A DNA stretch of 64,000 nt from Erythrocercus mccallii (taxonomy: Eukaryota > Chordata > Aves > Passeriformes > Dicruridae): NCBI GenBank assembly GCA_013397435.1, contig VZRG01000290.1, positions 589,907-653,906 on the forward strand, read 5' to 3'. Under the pieces are notes generated by a model. That model was not told where the DNA came from, did no database searches, and worked only from the letters and a program-made list of their open reading frames with translations. The translations under genes were made by a program, and so were the position numbers. Position 1 is the first letter of the stretch, and every line of letters starts with the position of its first letter. Below, one piece after another: positions 51,667 through 62,460 of this stretch.

Positions 51667-54484
51667 ATTGTCATTTTGAAATTTCTGCTTGGGGAAGAAG
51701 ATAGCAGTCTAAAGATCTTTTATATATATAATTTCTTGAACTTCATCCTAACAGTCTTTAAACTTTTTTGTCTATCTATCTAAAGTAAAAGAACCAACAG
51801 AAGTTTAATATCTTTCACAAGACAGTTTTTCACCCTGCCTGTGAAGAAAGAGTTTGTTATGGTTACATTCTGAGATGCAATGATTTCTTCATGCATTGTT
51901 TGGCTAATATGGTAACTTAGGCAACACACCCTCTGCAAGACGTTGTTCTCCAAAAGAGCCTTAAACATCTTCTCCAAATATCTGTGAAGTTTGGCTATCT
52001 GACACATGATTTCTTTTAACCATCTTTGAAGTCTATTCATTCTTCTTAGCACTATCTATAATTTTGTTCTGTATTTCCTCTATTATTTGTCATGTCCAGT
52101 AATTTTGCATGTTCTACCCAGACACTCATGGCAGTTCAAATAACCAAATCTCAGCCTAGGGCTCAGTTTTTTACCTGCAGACCTCCCCAGAGCAAGCACG
52201 GTGTTCCCAGTAACAGATAGCTCTCAAAAAATATGCTGCCAGTGTTATTGTCTCATATTCTGATTTAGTGATAGAGCAAAGAAAATTTAATAAACACGTC
52301 CAAATTTGTTAAGTTCCATAGTCCCTGTATTTTCCAGACTTCCTGATTTTTTTCATATAGCTTCTCTTTTCAAATCACCCTTCCTCTGACTTCTGGTGAT
52401 TTCTCCATTGCAATACCTTCTATTATTATAAATATGGCTTCCAGAGCAAGGCTCAAAGCAGCTCACAGCAGCAGGCAAAGTAAGCAGGAGGTCACAGTAG
52501 CAAGCCACAATGAGGACAGACTGTCAAATAAGACACAAGATACAAGAGATCAAAATAGAGAAAGAGAAATTCACCCCACTAACTAAGGGTTCCCATGAGT
52601 CAAGAAGCTACATTGACTCATCCTAATTTTTTCAGTCGCCTGACACTACTTATGGTGCACTATCCCTAATATTTCAATACCGGACGCCTTTCTAACTGTA
52701 TCTGCATTTGCCTCCTACTCACTGTTCCCAGACTATTGCAGCACTACCACTCTACGTTAACTCCCTTCCTGTGACCTCTCTTACCCTAATGTGGAACTGT
52801 GGGCCTGATATTTCTGAATCTGTAAAGTTTTCAGCCTGTCAGTGGCTGATTTCCTTCTCTTGGGAAAATTTTCTTGAGAGAATTTTCCTTCAAGGGCAAT
52901 TCATATAAATATTTTTTTCTCTTCTCATAACAATTCTAGTTTCTCATAACAATCTCTCTCCCAGGTGTTTTTGTTGTTTAACCAATGTAAAGAAATGTCC
53001 ATTTTACAGACCAATAATATGCTTTCTTAGCACAGCATGTTATAAAAAGGCTGGATGAATTGTAAATAAAAGCCTTCTGAATTTTCTTCTATTTTGGAAT
53101 CAAGCTCTTCATTTCATGTCCAACAGCAACATGGAACCATCTTATCACAAAACTAAATTTTACCAACCAAGACACAATCTTTAAGGGTCTATGAAACCAG
53201 GGATTAAAAGCATGGATTGTCCTGGAGGGTATTTTCACATACTGAAAATCTATGCCTCTGGTTATGGCAGCAAAATACCCCTGATTCAATGCATTTCGTT
53301 AATTCTAAATACTTCTGATTCAATGCATTTCATTAATTCTCTCATGACAAAAGAGGTCTCCTCTTGGACCTATGCATGAAAGTGATACATAAGGACAAAA
53401 TGTGCTGCCACTGAGATATTAGACAGATCATCTTTGTGTATATGCAGAGTTTTACTTAATGTACAGTCAATAGTGTTTCTTCTGTATTCTCTTTTAATTT
53501 TTCTTTTGAAATTAATGATTAATTATAGAAATGGACAGTTCAAGGTGCCGTAATATAAGACTTTAAAAGTGACTGTCTGCAACAATTTCATATCTGTATG
53601 GCATGTAATATTGAAAAACAATAAGCCATGTTGATGGTATCTTGCTTTTGATGTTCCCCAACAGATTGAAAACAGAGTAATTCTATTGCTGGCTACTTCG
53701 CAGTGACAGCTGGGTGAAGTCATTGCAAACACTGGAGATAACTTTCCATATGGCAAGAGTTCCTAACATTATTTGGTAATCACCAGTGTATGCTCATTAA
53801 GAGCCAGAGCAACATTACCTTATTGAATATGATTGTCTGCTTAGAAATTCTGTTGTGTTGAATTTGTTTGCAATATGTTGCTCATTAAAAGTGCCCAAAT
53901 CCTACCTACTGGATTCAGACACAGATTTTGGTTATCAAAGGGGGAATATTTACGTGTATAGATCCTCTTCCTTGTCCTGCTCCCCCATTCTCTTTCAGAA
54001 ATGGGATAGAAAAAAAATATTTGGATACAAGTAAATTTAGGTTTTCAGTCAAGCTCATCTTCAGCCAACAGTCAAAGAGTCTTTCCACAATTTCTGTTGC
54101 TTTCTGCTTCACTGAAGCCTTCCAGGACAGGATTACCAGTGGCAAATTTACTAATTGAAATTCCACATTTTCCACATTCTCTCAGCCACTGTCCCTGGAT
54201 GACACTAAATACCTATATTTAGATAGGCCAAATCAAGTCCTTTCCATTTTTGAATATTTCATAACAAGAAGAGATTGAAGAAATAGGAATATGTATCTCT
54301 AAAGACTTTATAGTATTTAATCAGAATGTGGCTTTTCATCATTTGCTACTGTCTTAAACTAGATTATAATTTTAATAACATCATCCATTTAAAAAAAAAG
54401 TGACTTATGATAAAAAATTCAGAAACAAGACATCAATATTTTGGAAATGTAAGTGAAGATTGACAGATTTAAGATCTACAATCT
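51667..54484. other. AT-rich non-coding background, about 2.8 kb
   Basis: No gene recognised. Contains the 26-bp direct repeat at 53281-53340. The minus frames at 51780-52052 (90 codons) and 53915-54175 (86 codons) show no motif. Confidence 0.6.
53281..53340. repeat. 26-bp direct repeat, 34-bp period
   Basis: ctgattcaatgcattt + c(g/a)ttaattct occurs at 53281-53306 and 53315-53340. The only difference is one base, a CpG in copy 1 against CpA in copy 2, as expected from methyl-cytosine decay after duplication. Confidence 0.9.
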
Positions 54485-56172
54485 CTTTCACAGAAACTCA
54501 AAATATGCTGGCTTGGAAGGGATCCTCAAGGATCAAGTCCAGCTCCTGGCTCTGCACAGCACCATCCCTCACATCTTGTGGCCCAGAGTATTGTACAAAT
54601 GTTTCTTGAACTCTCTTAGGCTTGATGCTGTGACCACTTCCCTGAGGAGCCTGTTCCCGTGCCCAACAACCCTCTGGGAGAAGAATCTTTGTCAAATATC
54701 CAACCTAAACTTCCCCTAACACAACTTCAGGCCATTCCCTCAAGGAATTCCCTCCAAGTCCTGTCACTGGTCACTAGAGAGATCATTTCTTGCCCCTCCT
54801 CTACCCCTCACGAGGAAGTTGTAACTGCAATGAGGTTTCCCCTCTGTCTCCTCTTCTCCAGGCTGAACAGACCAAGTGACCTCAGCCCATACGGCTTCCC
54901 CTCAAGGCTCTTCACCATCTTTGTTACTCCTTTGGACTCTCTCTAATAGTTTGTTTTCCTTATACTGTGGCTCCCAAAACTGCCCCCAGCCCTGAAGGTG
55001 AGGCCACCCCAGCCCAGAGCAGAGGGGACAATCCTTGACTCCCTGGCCTGGCTGGCCGTGCTGTGCCTGATGCCCCTAGGACAGGGTTGGCCCACCTGGT
55101 TGCCAGGGCACTACTGGCTCATGTTCAACTTGCCATCAGCCAGGACCCTCAAGTTCCATTCCATTTCATGGCATTGCTTTCAGCCTCTCCTTCCCCAGTC
55201 TGTCTGTACATCCAGGGTTGGACCATCCCAGGTGCAGAATGTGGCACTTTCTCTTGTTCAGCTTCATACAGATGGTGATTGCCCAGCCTTCTAATTTGTC
55301 AAGGTCTCTCTTCAGGGCCTCTCTGCCTTTGAGGGAGTCAACAGCTCCTCCCAGTTTTGCATTCTGTGTGAACTTGCCTAGTGTCCCTCCCAGTCCTGTG
55401 TCCAAGGTCATTTATGAAGATGATGGAGAGCACAGGGCCGAGGATGGAGCCCTGTGCAACCCCACTAGTGACAGGTCACCAGACTGATGTCACCCCAGTC
55501 GTTGTAACCCTTTGTGCCTGACCCATGAGCCAGCTGCTCACCCATCAGATAATGTGTTTATCCAGCTGTGTTTTTCCAGAAGGATCCTGTGAGAGAGAGT
55601 ATTGAAAGCTTTATTGAAATCCAAAAAGGTCACATCATCTGGTTTCCCTTGATCAAGTAGCTGGGTTACCCTGTCATAAAAGGAAATTAGGTTTGATATG
55701 CAGGACTGTCCTATAATGAATCCATGCTGTCTGTGATCAATGACTGCATTGTTTTTCACACGTTTTCCAATGCCTCCCAGAATAACCTTTTCCCTGATTT
55801 TACCAGGCACTGAAGTGAGATTGACAGGCCTGTAGTTTTCAGAGTCCTCTTTGCCCTTCTTGAAAATTGGTATGTTTGCCAACTTCCAGTCAGCTGGGAC
55901 ATCTTCAGATTCCCAAGATGGCTCAAAAATCAAGAGAGGTGATGACATCAACCAGCTCTTTGAGGGTTCTTGGATGAATCTCATCAGGCCCCATAGATTT
56001 TTAGGGATCCAGCTGGAGCAGCAGGTGCCCCACAATTTCAGGGTTAATTGAGAGTTTTTCTTTCTTGCCGTCATGTTCCTCCAGCTGAGGGCACTGAGCC
56101 CTTTGGTCTGTCATCAGTGTTGAAGACAGAGGCAAAAAATATGTTATACACTTCTGCCTTGTCTCTGTCAAA
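54485..56172 (-). mobile_element. CR1 LINE, 5'-truncated, about 1.7 kb
   Basis: The longest transposon here, in minus orientation. The left edge is a decayed 3' tail (cagaaactcaaaatatgctg, then gaagggatcctcaaggatca). The long GC-richer 3' region follows to about 55160, with well-known CR1 blocks (cctgtcactggtcactagag, ctcacgaggaagttgtaact, gcaatgaggtttcccctctg). From 55166 to 56074 there is broken reverse transcriptase coding sequence, and weaker similarity runs to about 56172 (gaagacagaggcaaa), where the element is truncated. The endonuclease and ORF1 are absent. Stops and frameshifts show it is dead. It accounts for all the plus-strand frames between 54453 and 56051. Confidence 0.96.
55166..56074 (-). 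pseudogene. CR1 ORF2 reverse transcriptase, broken
   Basis: Remnant of the CR1 polymerase, which in an active element copies its own RNA at the target site. A 178-codon open piece (55538-56074) holds the fingers/palm start: VPADWKLANIPIFKKG at residues 59-74, NYRPVNLTSVPGK at 80-92, QHGFIIGQSC at 116-125 and the first catalytic block LDFNKAFNTLSH at 151-162. It ends at a stop after LSDG. About 40 codons of lost frame separate it from a second piece (55166-55411), which carries the thumb-side block LGGAVDSLKGREALKRDL. Where active relatives have an F/Y-x-D-D catalytic pair, this copy reads FTQN (55361-55372), so activity would be lost even without the frameshift. The N-terminal endonuclease is missing through 5' truncation. 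The initiator Met of each piece is only the first ATG in an internal frame. Confidence 0.95.
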
Positions 56173-56744
56173 ATAATTAGATTTTTTTATTATGATTGTA
56201 TTCCTGATGTTTCACTAATATGAAAGAGCATTAAATATTAATTGGCAAATATTCTTTTAGAGATTGGAAATAAAACACTTTTTAATATAAAATATCTGGA
56301 AATTTTTATACCACATTGTCAAATATGGAAATTTCACCAATCCTACAATCTTCAACCAAATCGTTCCCCTTCTTCCCCCACTAAAAGAATAAAAATCTGT
56401 ATGAAAATCCATTATTCTTTTCATGAGGGCACACAGAAAAGAACAAAGGCCAGGGTTTCCTTTTCAAATTACATTCAACACACTGTAGAAAGCCTTTGAA
56501 CTCAGTTGACTTAATTAGCATGTATGTAATCTCATTCTATGCCACATTCTGTATTTAAAATCATGGTTTTATCAGTTTCTACTTTTGCTAAGAGTAGAAT
56601 GTTTCATACATTAAGGAAATTGAAACATACATAAATATTCTGCTTTATAAAAAATATTTATGCAGCAAAACTCGTCTTCTATTTTAGCCTTTTTGCTCTA
56701 CATTAAACACCCATGGGTTCTTTTTACTGGGACTGACATTATTA
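56173..56744. other. AT-rich spacer between two CR1 elements
   Basis: No gene or repeat recognised. The 85-codon plus frame at 56242-56499 has no motif. The left border is simply where CR1 similarity fades. Confidence 0.6.
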
Positions 56745-56935
56745 TTCTAAGAACCATAGAAAGTCTTTGGTTGGAGTGATCTTTGAAGGTCATCTAATCT
56801 GACCTCCTGCTCAAACGAGTGTAAATGTCAAAGCTCACCTCAAGTAGCTGAAGATTTCATGTGGTTGAATTCTAAAAAACTCCAGGGCCAAATGGTCCAC
56901 AGCCTTACTGGGAAACCTGATTTCAAGAGTGAAAT
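56745..56935 (-). mobile_element. CR1 LINE fragment, older subfamily
   Basis: CR1 3' end in reverse orientation: ttctaagaaccatagaaagt, then ggttggagtgatctttgaag and gtcatctaatctgacctcct. It continues through an aaatggtccacagcctta block before similarity fades. It is more diverged than the 54.5-kb copy and belongs to a different CR1 subtype. Non-coding. Confidence 0.75.
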
Positions 56936-58944
56936 TTTATTTCAGCAATTTTCCTATCTGCATATTCAGATTTTACAAGCTAACAGTTCATATTTTCCTT
57001 GTTAGTAAAAACAGTAAAAAACTTGGCAATTTATAAGTATAAAGGGTGACAGTCCACTTAGATTAAGCATATTTTAAGCTTGGTGATTATGTGATATTTG
57101 CAACGCTAGTGGAAAAAAGCAGACATTTCTGGGATTCAACTGGTCTGATCTTACAGTGCCAATCTCAGACCAGTCAGGTACTTCTAAAAGATTCCTACAG
57201 TGCCTTTTTTTTTAGTTGTGATTGTAGCAAAAACACTGAAAATTACTTGCTTAGAGATGTGGACACATTCTAGTGTCATGTTAGACATCACAAATCTCAA
57301 CCATGGTTTTCCAGGGTATTTTATAGAGGACTTCTCTACATCAAGTTTTACTTAATTCTTAAAATCAGTCAGCCAGTGGAAGCTCATTTTGAACCTTAAA
57401 GCATGCTCAGCACTTAGGTATTGGCTTCCAGTAGGATCAGAGAATGTCTTTAAGCTTTTTCATAATTCACAGATGTTTAAATCCCCAAACCAATTTTTAT
57501 TTTAATCCTTCAAATGTGTTTGAATTGCACTAGACATCCAGTATGTGTATAGACCACTGAATGCAATAAAGAAAAATTTTGGGTTAATTTCAGCCAGAGC
57601 TTGTGGAAGAAAATAATCACATTCAAAGAAATTATATATAATATTGCTTAAAAATTAGAATACATGTTTTCTTTTAATTAAAGAGGTTTTTATTAATTTA
57701 TCATTGATGTTTATAAAAGATCTAGACTAGATTTATACTTTTTAAACTCTGCTATTAAGCATGGATTACTAAATTTAAAAAATGTATAAGAAAATGTCTG
57801 GGATAAAGCCAACTAATCAGCACCTACTGCTCACCTAGAGCTGCACATTAGTCTCTGAAAACCAAGCACTCTTTAATCCTCTGCCTTGTTTTAGCTAGCC
57901 AGGCTCTGCTCTTGGCAAGGTTAATACACCATAGGCTGCCTTTTTTCAGAGAGCTCACTGTAAGAGGGGAGACACCCATCACACAGAGTGGAAGCTAATC
58001 TGAGACATCCAGTTTGTACCTACAATCTGCATAGGATCCATTCTGGTGAAACAAAATTTATGATATTTCTCTACATTTATTTATCCTAATCCTTATGTTT
58101 GCACTGACTCAAAAAGCAACACTATTCTTTGCTCTTTTTTTATGCAGCTTTTTTACAGCTTTAATAACTCTGTCTTTCCTTGTTATCAAAACAGAAGTTG
58201 AACATATGCAAATGTAGAAGATATATGGTGCCATCTGTACAGTACTACATCAATGGTTTATCTTATAGTCAAAAATTTCTGCTAGAAATCTACTATAATT
58301 TGCAAGAAGGAGATACATATATACACATAGAGTGATCAAGATGTAATGAAAGACAAAAGCTAACTAAAAAGAAAAAAAGGACTCTTCATTCCTTTCCCTT
58401 TTTTTTTTGATATTGCTTCAAGATCCTCTGGCTCAGAAGCTTACTTTCTCTGTTTTCTTTCTGTAAAGACATTCTTTATTTACTGGTACAGCTCTTGACT
58501 CTTTAAAAATGATGTTGGTGTCTTAGCAGGAATCATCTCGGATAATCAGGAAGCACATCTTTACTTCATGTCTCATGAATTCATCAATTGAAATGACAAT
58601 TGAAAAGTCATTACACAGAAAGCAAGAAACTTTGGAGATCATTGGTCGAGTGCAGGAAAACAGACCAAATGAGCTGAACAAAACCTCCACACTGTGGATT
58701 TTGGTTTCATCTCAGAGGACTCACACCCTCAAAGCCAGTTTTCTGTGTTCCTCATTTTTCCTGTCCCCATTAATTAAATAACCAATAGAAGCAGTTACTC
58801 TTTTACTACTCTTGTCAATTTTTCCTCCTTGTTCTATGTCTAAAACATAAGAGACTATAAAAGCCATTAATGCTGCACAAAATGAGTACCATTGTTTGTT
58901 CTTTTTAGGATTCGCATGGTTAGGAATGGTATTCTTCAATTTAT
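56936..58944. other. AT-rich non-coding background, about 2 kb
   Basis: No gene or repeat recognised. The 134-codon minus frame spanning 58721-59125 runs into the neighbouring LTR and its peptide shows no known motif. Confidence 0.6.
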
Positions 58945-59299
58945 TATTCCTACAGAAACCACTCCAAAACCTGTGTTGTTTACTCATGCCCTCTCTCCAT
59001 CTTCCCCTCCCTCTGTAGAGGAATGGAAAGAGGAATTGGAGGTACAAAAGGTAAAGATCAAAGGTTGAGGTAAGAACCATTTCTTGGAAACAGCAATGAG
59101 ATAGGAAAATGAATAATAACAGCAATAATATTAATAATAAAAATGTATGAGAGGTGAGTGATTCATATGCAAATGTTCACCATTACCTGACCATTGTCAT
59201 GCTACATCAACCTGGAAAAGATTTCCTCCTGCCTTGCAATGACCATGGCCCCTCCTGGCTGTGGCAAAAGTTAACCCTGTACTGGCCAAAACCAGGACA
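58945..59299 (-). mobile_element. Endogenous retrovirus LTR, copy 2 of a local pair
   Basis: Same family as 47270-47699. Shared blocks include ccact(a/cc)aaaacc, ggaatt(g)gaggtacaaaagg, aaagatca(a/t)(a/g)ggtt, aggtaagaacca(t/a)tt, tggaaacagca and the terminus ttggccaaaaccaggaca in closely similar form. On the minus strand it starts TGTCCTGGTTTTGGCC. The middle differs through deletions, and the A/T-rich aataataacagcaataata stretch here replaces sequence in copy 1. Left edge approximate; no clear target-site duplication. Old, probably solo. Confidence 0.75.
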
Positions 59300-60910
59300 A
59301 AGACTAAGTGTATTTCTTGAGTATGTCTAAAGAAAGTTTTATAAATATAACATATTACTAAAAAGAAAATAAATAATTTCAAATGTTTACTGTGACATCT
59401 AGTAGAGGAATTCTCAGGGTCAGGCATGGATCATTTACTCATTAAGAGAAGGGTTATAAATTGCAAATTCTCAAGACAAGAGAATAATGCTGTAGTGTGA
59501 TTCCACCAATATGATAGGAACATAAATAAAATCATGCAGATAAGAACTGTACTCAAACCAAAACAATGTGCAATACTTCAAAGTTCCAATGCAAGAATAT
59601 AGATGACACTAAATCCAGCCAAAGTAAAAATCTCATATAACGTAATATCACTTTTCCATATTTCAGAGAATATTCAAGAAATGCAAAAATCCTGTATACC
59701 TATGCACATTCAGTATATCCTGTATACCTATGCACATTTTATATAGAATAATTTTTGAATTAATTTCTCTAACTTTTATTATTAAATTATACTTCATCAA
59801 GGAATACTCTGATGGGATTAACTACTTTTATCAGTACTTCAAGTTGCTGGCTAGTTTTATTCTAATTGTGTTTCCTGGTAATAGATTTTTTTTTCCTCAG
59901 GTTGTGTTCTGTGTTTTGTTCCTCACCTGGAGGAACACAGTTTGCATAGTAAAATACTTTTTTTATTGAATGATATTTGAGCAAGGTACGTCCTTGAAGA
60001 AAAAGCCCAACTACTCGAAGAAAATACTAAAGAATATGTTGTGTTAGGCTTTGTATATGTTTGTACAATACATTGATTCTGTAAATATAAAGATATGAAA
60101 CCACAAATGGACTTTCCATACAAAATTACATTTCAAAACCCACCACTTTTGTGCATGTGATTTGTGTTATAATATGTTGCATTAACATGAATAGGTTTAT
60201 AATAGCTACTAATTAAAGCAATAAAGGCGGTAATACCAAACTTTTAAAAAGCATTGTTTTAGAAGGCTTTCTAAAAAAGAAAAAAAAAGATAAAATGTTT
60301 CCTGAGGGGGTTTCCATCCTCATTTGTAGTGTTTACACACAATAGAATTCACTATGTTTCATTTTATTTTATTGGCTGTAAATGTATAAATATATGATAC
60401 CATATTTATAATCATTCAATTTATTGGATACAGGAATGTCTTATTTCTTACACTGATTTTTTTAAGCTACTCTTTCTACCCTATGTATATCTCAATGAGG
60501 ATATTCTTTTAAAATATTGGCTATTTCTTTATTTCCAATCATATTTACACTAGTACTTTTATGGCTTTCTCAAAGGCTGTTTTTTCCTCCACTGAGTTCT
60601 TCATTTGTTTCAGTACTATTGTGTCATGTAAGATATGCATAGGTAATGGTCTTTATCTCCATTTATATCACCTTCATTACAGATTGTGATTTGAAACCAG
60701 TTCTGAAGAGTAAAAGAATGGTATAACTTGTAGATTGTGTTACTTAAAGGAGACAGATGTTTAAATTTAAATTATATAAATTCCAATGGCTGGTCAAAGC
60801 AGACCTGGTCCTGCAAACCCTTAGTTCCAGCTAGAGTTTTCAGTGAAGATAGAAGCCGATTCTGAAAGAGGGCCTTTAGTTTCATTTATTTCAAATCATC
60901 AGCAGATGTG
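59300..60910. other. AT-rich non-coding background, about 1.6 kb
   Basis: No gene recognised. Contains the 22-bp exact direct repeat at 59689-59738. Two short frames (79 codons plus, 66 codons minus, near 59730-60123) partly overlap and carry no motif. Confidence 0.6.
59689..59738. repeat. Exact 22-bp direct repeat, 28-bp period
   Basis: atcctgtatacctatgcaca plus tt occurs at 59689-59710 and again at 59717-59738 without any mismatch, separated by cagtat. The identity implies a young tandem duplication in otherwise old sequence. Confidence 0.92.
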
Positions 60911-61250
60911 AACACGTCGGCCATGCTCCTTCAGAATAGCTGGCCACGAGGCTGATGGGGGTTTTGTGCAGGGCAGGGGTCGGGGTCAGTGCCCTCCCAA
61001 TCCCGAAGGGGAGGGGGAGCGGTCCCGGGTCTGAGGGACAGGCCAGGGGTCAAATCACCTTTGGGGAGGGGGGGCTGGCTCTGATTCAGCCAATGCACTC
61101 GATGGGGCCCCTGGTATGTACCTGGGGAGACCCCGTGCATTGCCTGGGATTGGCTGGGGCAGTCCAGGGGTCTGGGAGGGGACACGAGGGATTGTGAAAT
61201 CCCGGGTATGGGGGGGTCCAAGGAGAAGCACAATGCTACAGTGTACCAGG
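60911..61250. other. GC- and CpG-rich island of unknown origin
   Basis: About 340 bp with a G-rich plus strand and roughly a dozen CpGs, sharply different from the AT-rich flanks. It contains inverted CCAAT boxes (agccaatgca near 61089, gggattggctg near 61147), CCCGGG twice (near 61024 and 61201), and runs of 5-7 G. Just right of it the minus strand has AATAAA (61262-61267). Open frames exist on both strands (80 codons plus at 60955-61197, 123 codons minus at 60931-61302), but the encoded peptides are Pro/Gly/Ser-rich, as base composition alone would give. Possibilities are an unnamed endogenous retrovirus fragment, a decayed promoter island or a GC-rich processed sequence. I cannot choose between them. 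Confidence 0.5.
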
Positions 61251-61860
61251 GATCAATTCTTTTTATTTTAGGGAAAAAAAACCTACTACCACCAACAAAC
61301 AAGTTCTATATAGTTTTGAAGTTCTGTGTACTAACAAATTTGACAGAATTTGTCATTGTCATCAATTGTCATCACAGAGTAGTCATATTTTTTCATGTTT
61401 TTTCCCTCAGCCAGGAAGGATATTTCTTCATCAGGTAAAGAAAGTATTAGTTGTCCTCTGAGACCTGGTGAGAGCTGGGCATGTCAGAGAGAGGTTCTAG
61501 TAGGGGTCCATGAATGGCTTAGACATGAAAATATTGAATATTACCACACCTTATATTAGGGGGGGAAATTATGTACAGCTGAAATCAATACACAGAAGAG
61601 CAGGGCTGTTAGGAAGTGTGACATTTCTGAGCCAAGACCTAATGGTCCTTGGGAATTGATGTTGAGCCCTGGGCAGAGCGAGAGGAGTTCTGGAGGCCTG
61701 GGGAAGAACATTTAGGACCGTTGATGCCCTCAGGGACACGACAGTTTCACAGTGCCTGCACAGCGTTTAACAGTAAATGAAATAGGGTGTTTAACATGTA
61801 GATTCTCAATGTTTTTAAAGTGGGAAACAGTGAACTCTTCAAAATATTTATTACTTCAGG
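61251..61860. other. Unassigned sequence between GC island and repeat block
   Basis: No gene recognised. The part near 61600-61750 is GC-richer (gagccctgggcagagcgaga) and may belong to the same unknown element as its neighbours. The 117-codon plus frame at 61752-62105 runs into the CTGCAG repeats and has no motif. Confidence 0.45.
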
Positions 61861-62460
61861 TCCTGAAGCCTTTGGATGAACATGTTTATCAGAAAGGGAA
61901 GGCTTCTATTGCAGCAGCCCTCTTGTTAGAGGGTAGAAATGAGCCAAGACACAGACTTCTTGTTTACCATAGCAAGAAAAGGGTCCTGGCTTATTCCTCT
62001 TTACAGCTTAGTCATCTTAACTGCAAATATTCACTGACTCTGGCTGCAGCAAGCTCCTACTGTAGGTTTCTCTTGCAGCCTCTGACTGCTGTTATTTCCT
62101 ACTGAACTATGACTGCAGGTATTAGTTTGCAGACTCTGAATGCAGGCTTTTACCCAGCTAGACTGTGGCTGCAGGTTCCAACAAGAGGCTCTAACTGCAG
62201 ACCCAGGCTGACCTCACAGCAGTGATTCTCTCACCTCATGAGCCTTTAGTTCACACTTCACAGTCCCTCCTCCTTCATGATTCTCCCCTCACCAGCTAAC
62301 CCACTCCCTTTTACCACACTTATCTTTACTGGATATAGCTGTGACTCATCAGGGAGGAGGCTGAATTGGGTAATTAACACAGCTGTTACTTATTAGGGGC
62401 AAGGTCACCTGTATTCCCTCCTCCTACAGGCTTCAGCTCTATAGCTGGACAGTTGAATTC
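61861..62460 (-). mobile_element. LTR-like block with CTGCAG-type repeats
   Basis: A GC-richer block with a repeated segment at 62020-62201 followed by a long conserved-looking stretch (gactcatcagggaggaggct, then gaattgggtaattaacacag, then aggggcaaggtcacctg). I associate this arrangement with avian LTRs read on the minus strand, where the gtgactcatc/TGAGTCAC motif would lie in U3 and the repeats in the transcribed part. I could not define TG...CA ends, a polyA signal or a target-site duplication, so orientation and limits are tentative. Confidence 0.4.
62020..62201. repeat. Imperfect tandem repeat, about 30-bp unit
   Basis: About six units end in variants of gactctggctgcag: near 62049, 62081, 62118, 62145, 62174 and 62201. 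The linkers differ, so the array is old. It resembles the internal repeat arrays of some avian LTRs. Confidence 0.7.

Noticed and set aside
51484..51783. Lys/Glu/Arg-rich open frames through the GAAA array
   Set aside because: They are the translation of a simple microsatellite.
54453..55487. Plus-strand frames of 66-98 codons over the CR1
   Set aside because: They are antisense to the CR1 3' region and reverse transcriptase and are explained by its GC-richer composition.
47270..59299. The two same-family LTRs as the ends of one provirus
   Set aside because: The interior shows no retroviral protein remnants I can see, the spacing is large, and the LTRs are too diverged and lack matching flanks.
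60979..60989. Minus-strand CTGACCCCGAC resembling part of a tRNA-Trp primer binding site
   Set aside because: Only about 10-11 bases agree, the match ends where a primer site should continue, and no LTR terminus sits directly upstream.
60931..61302. 123-codon minus and 80-codon plus frames in the GC-rich island
   Set aside because: Both strands are open because stop codons are rare in GC-rich DNA; the peptides are low-complexity and unrecognised.
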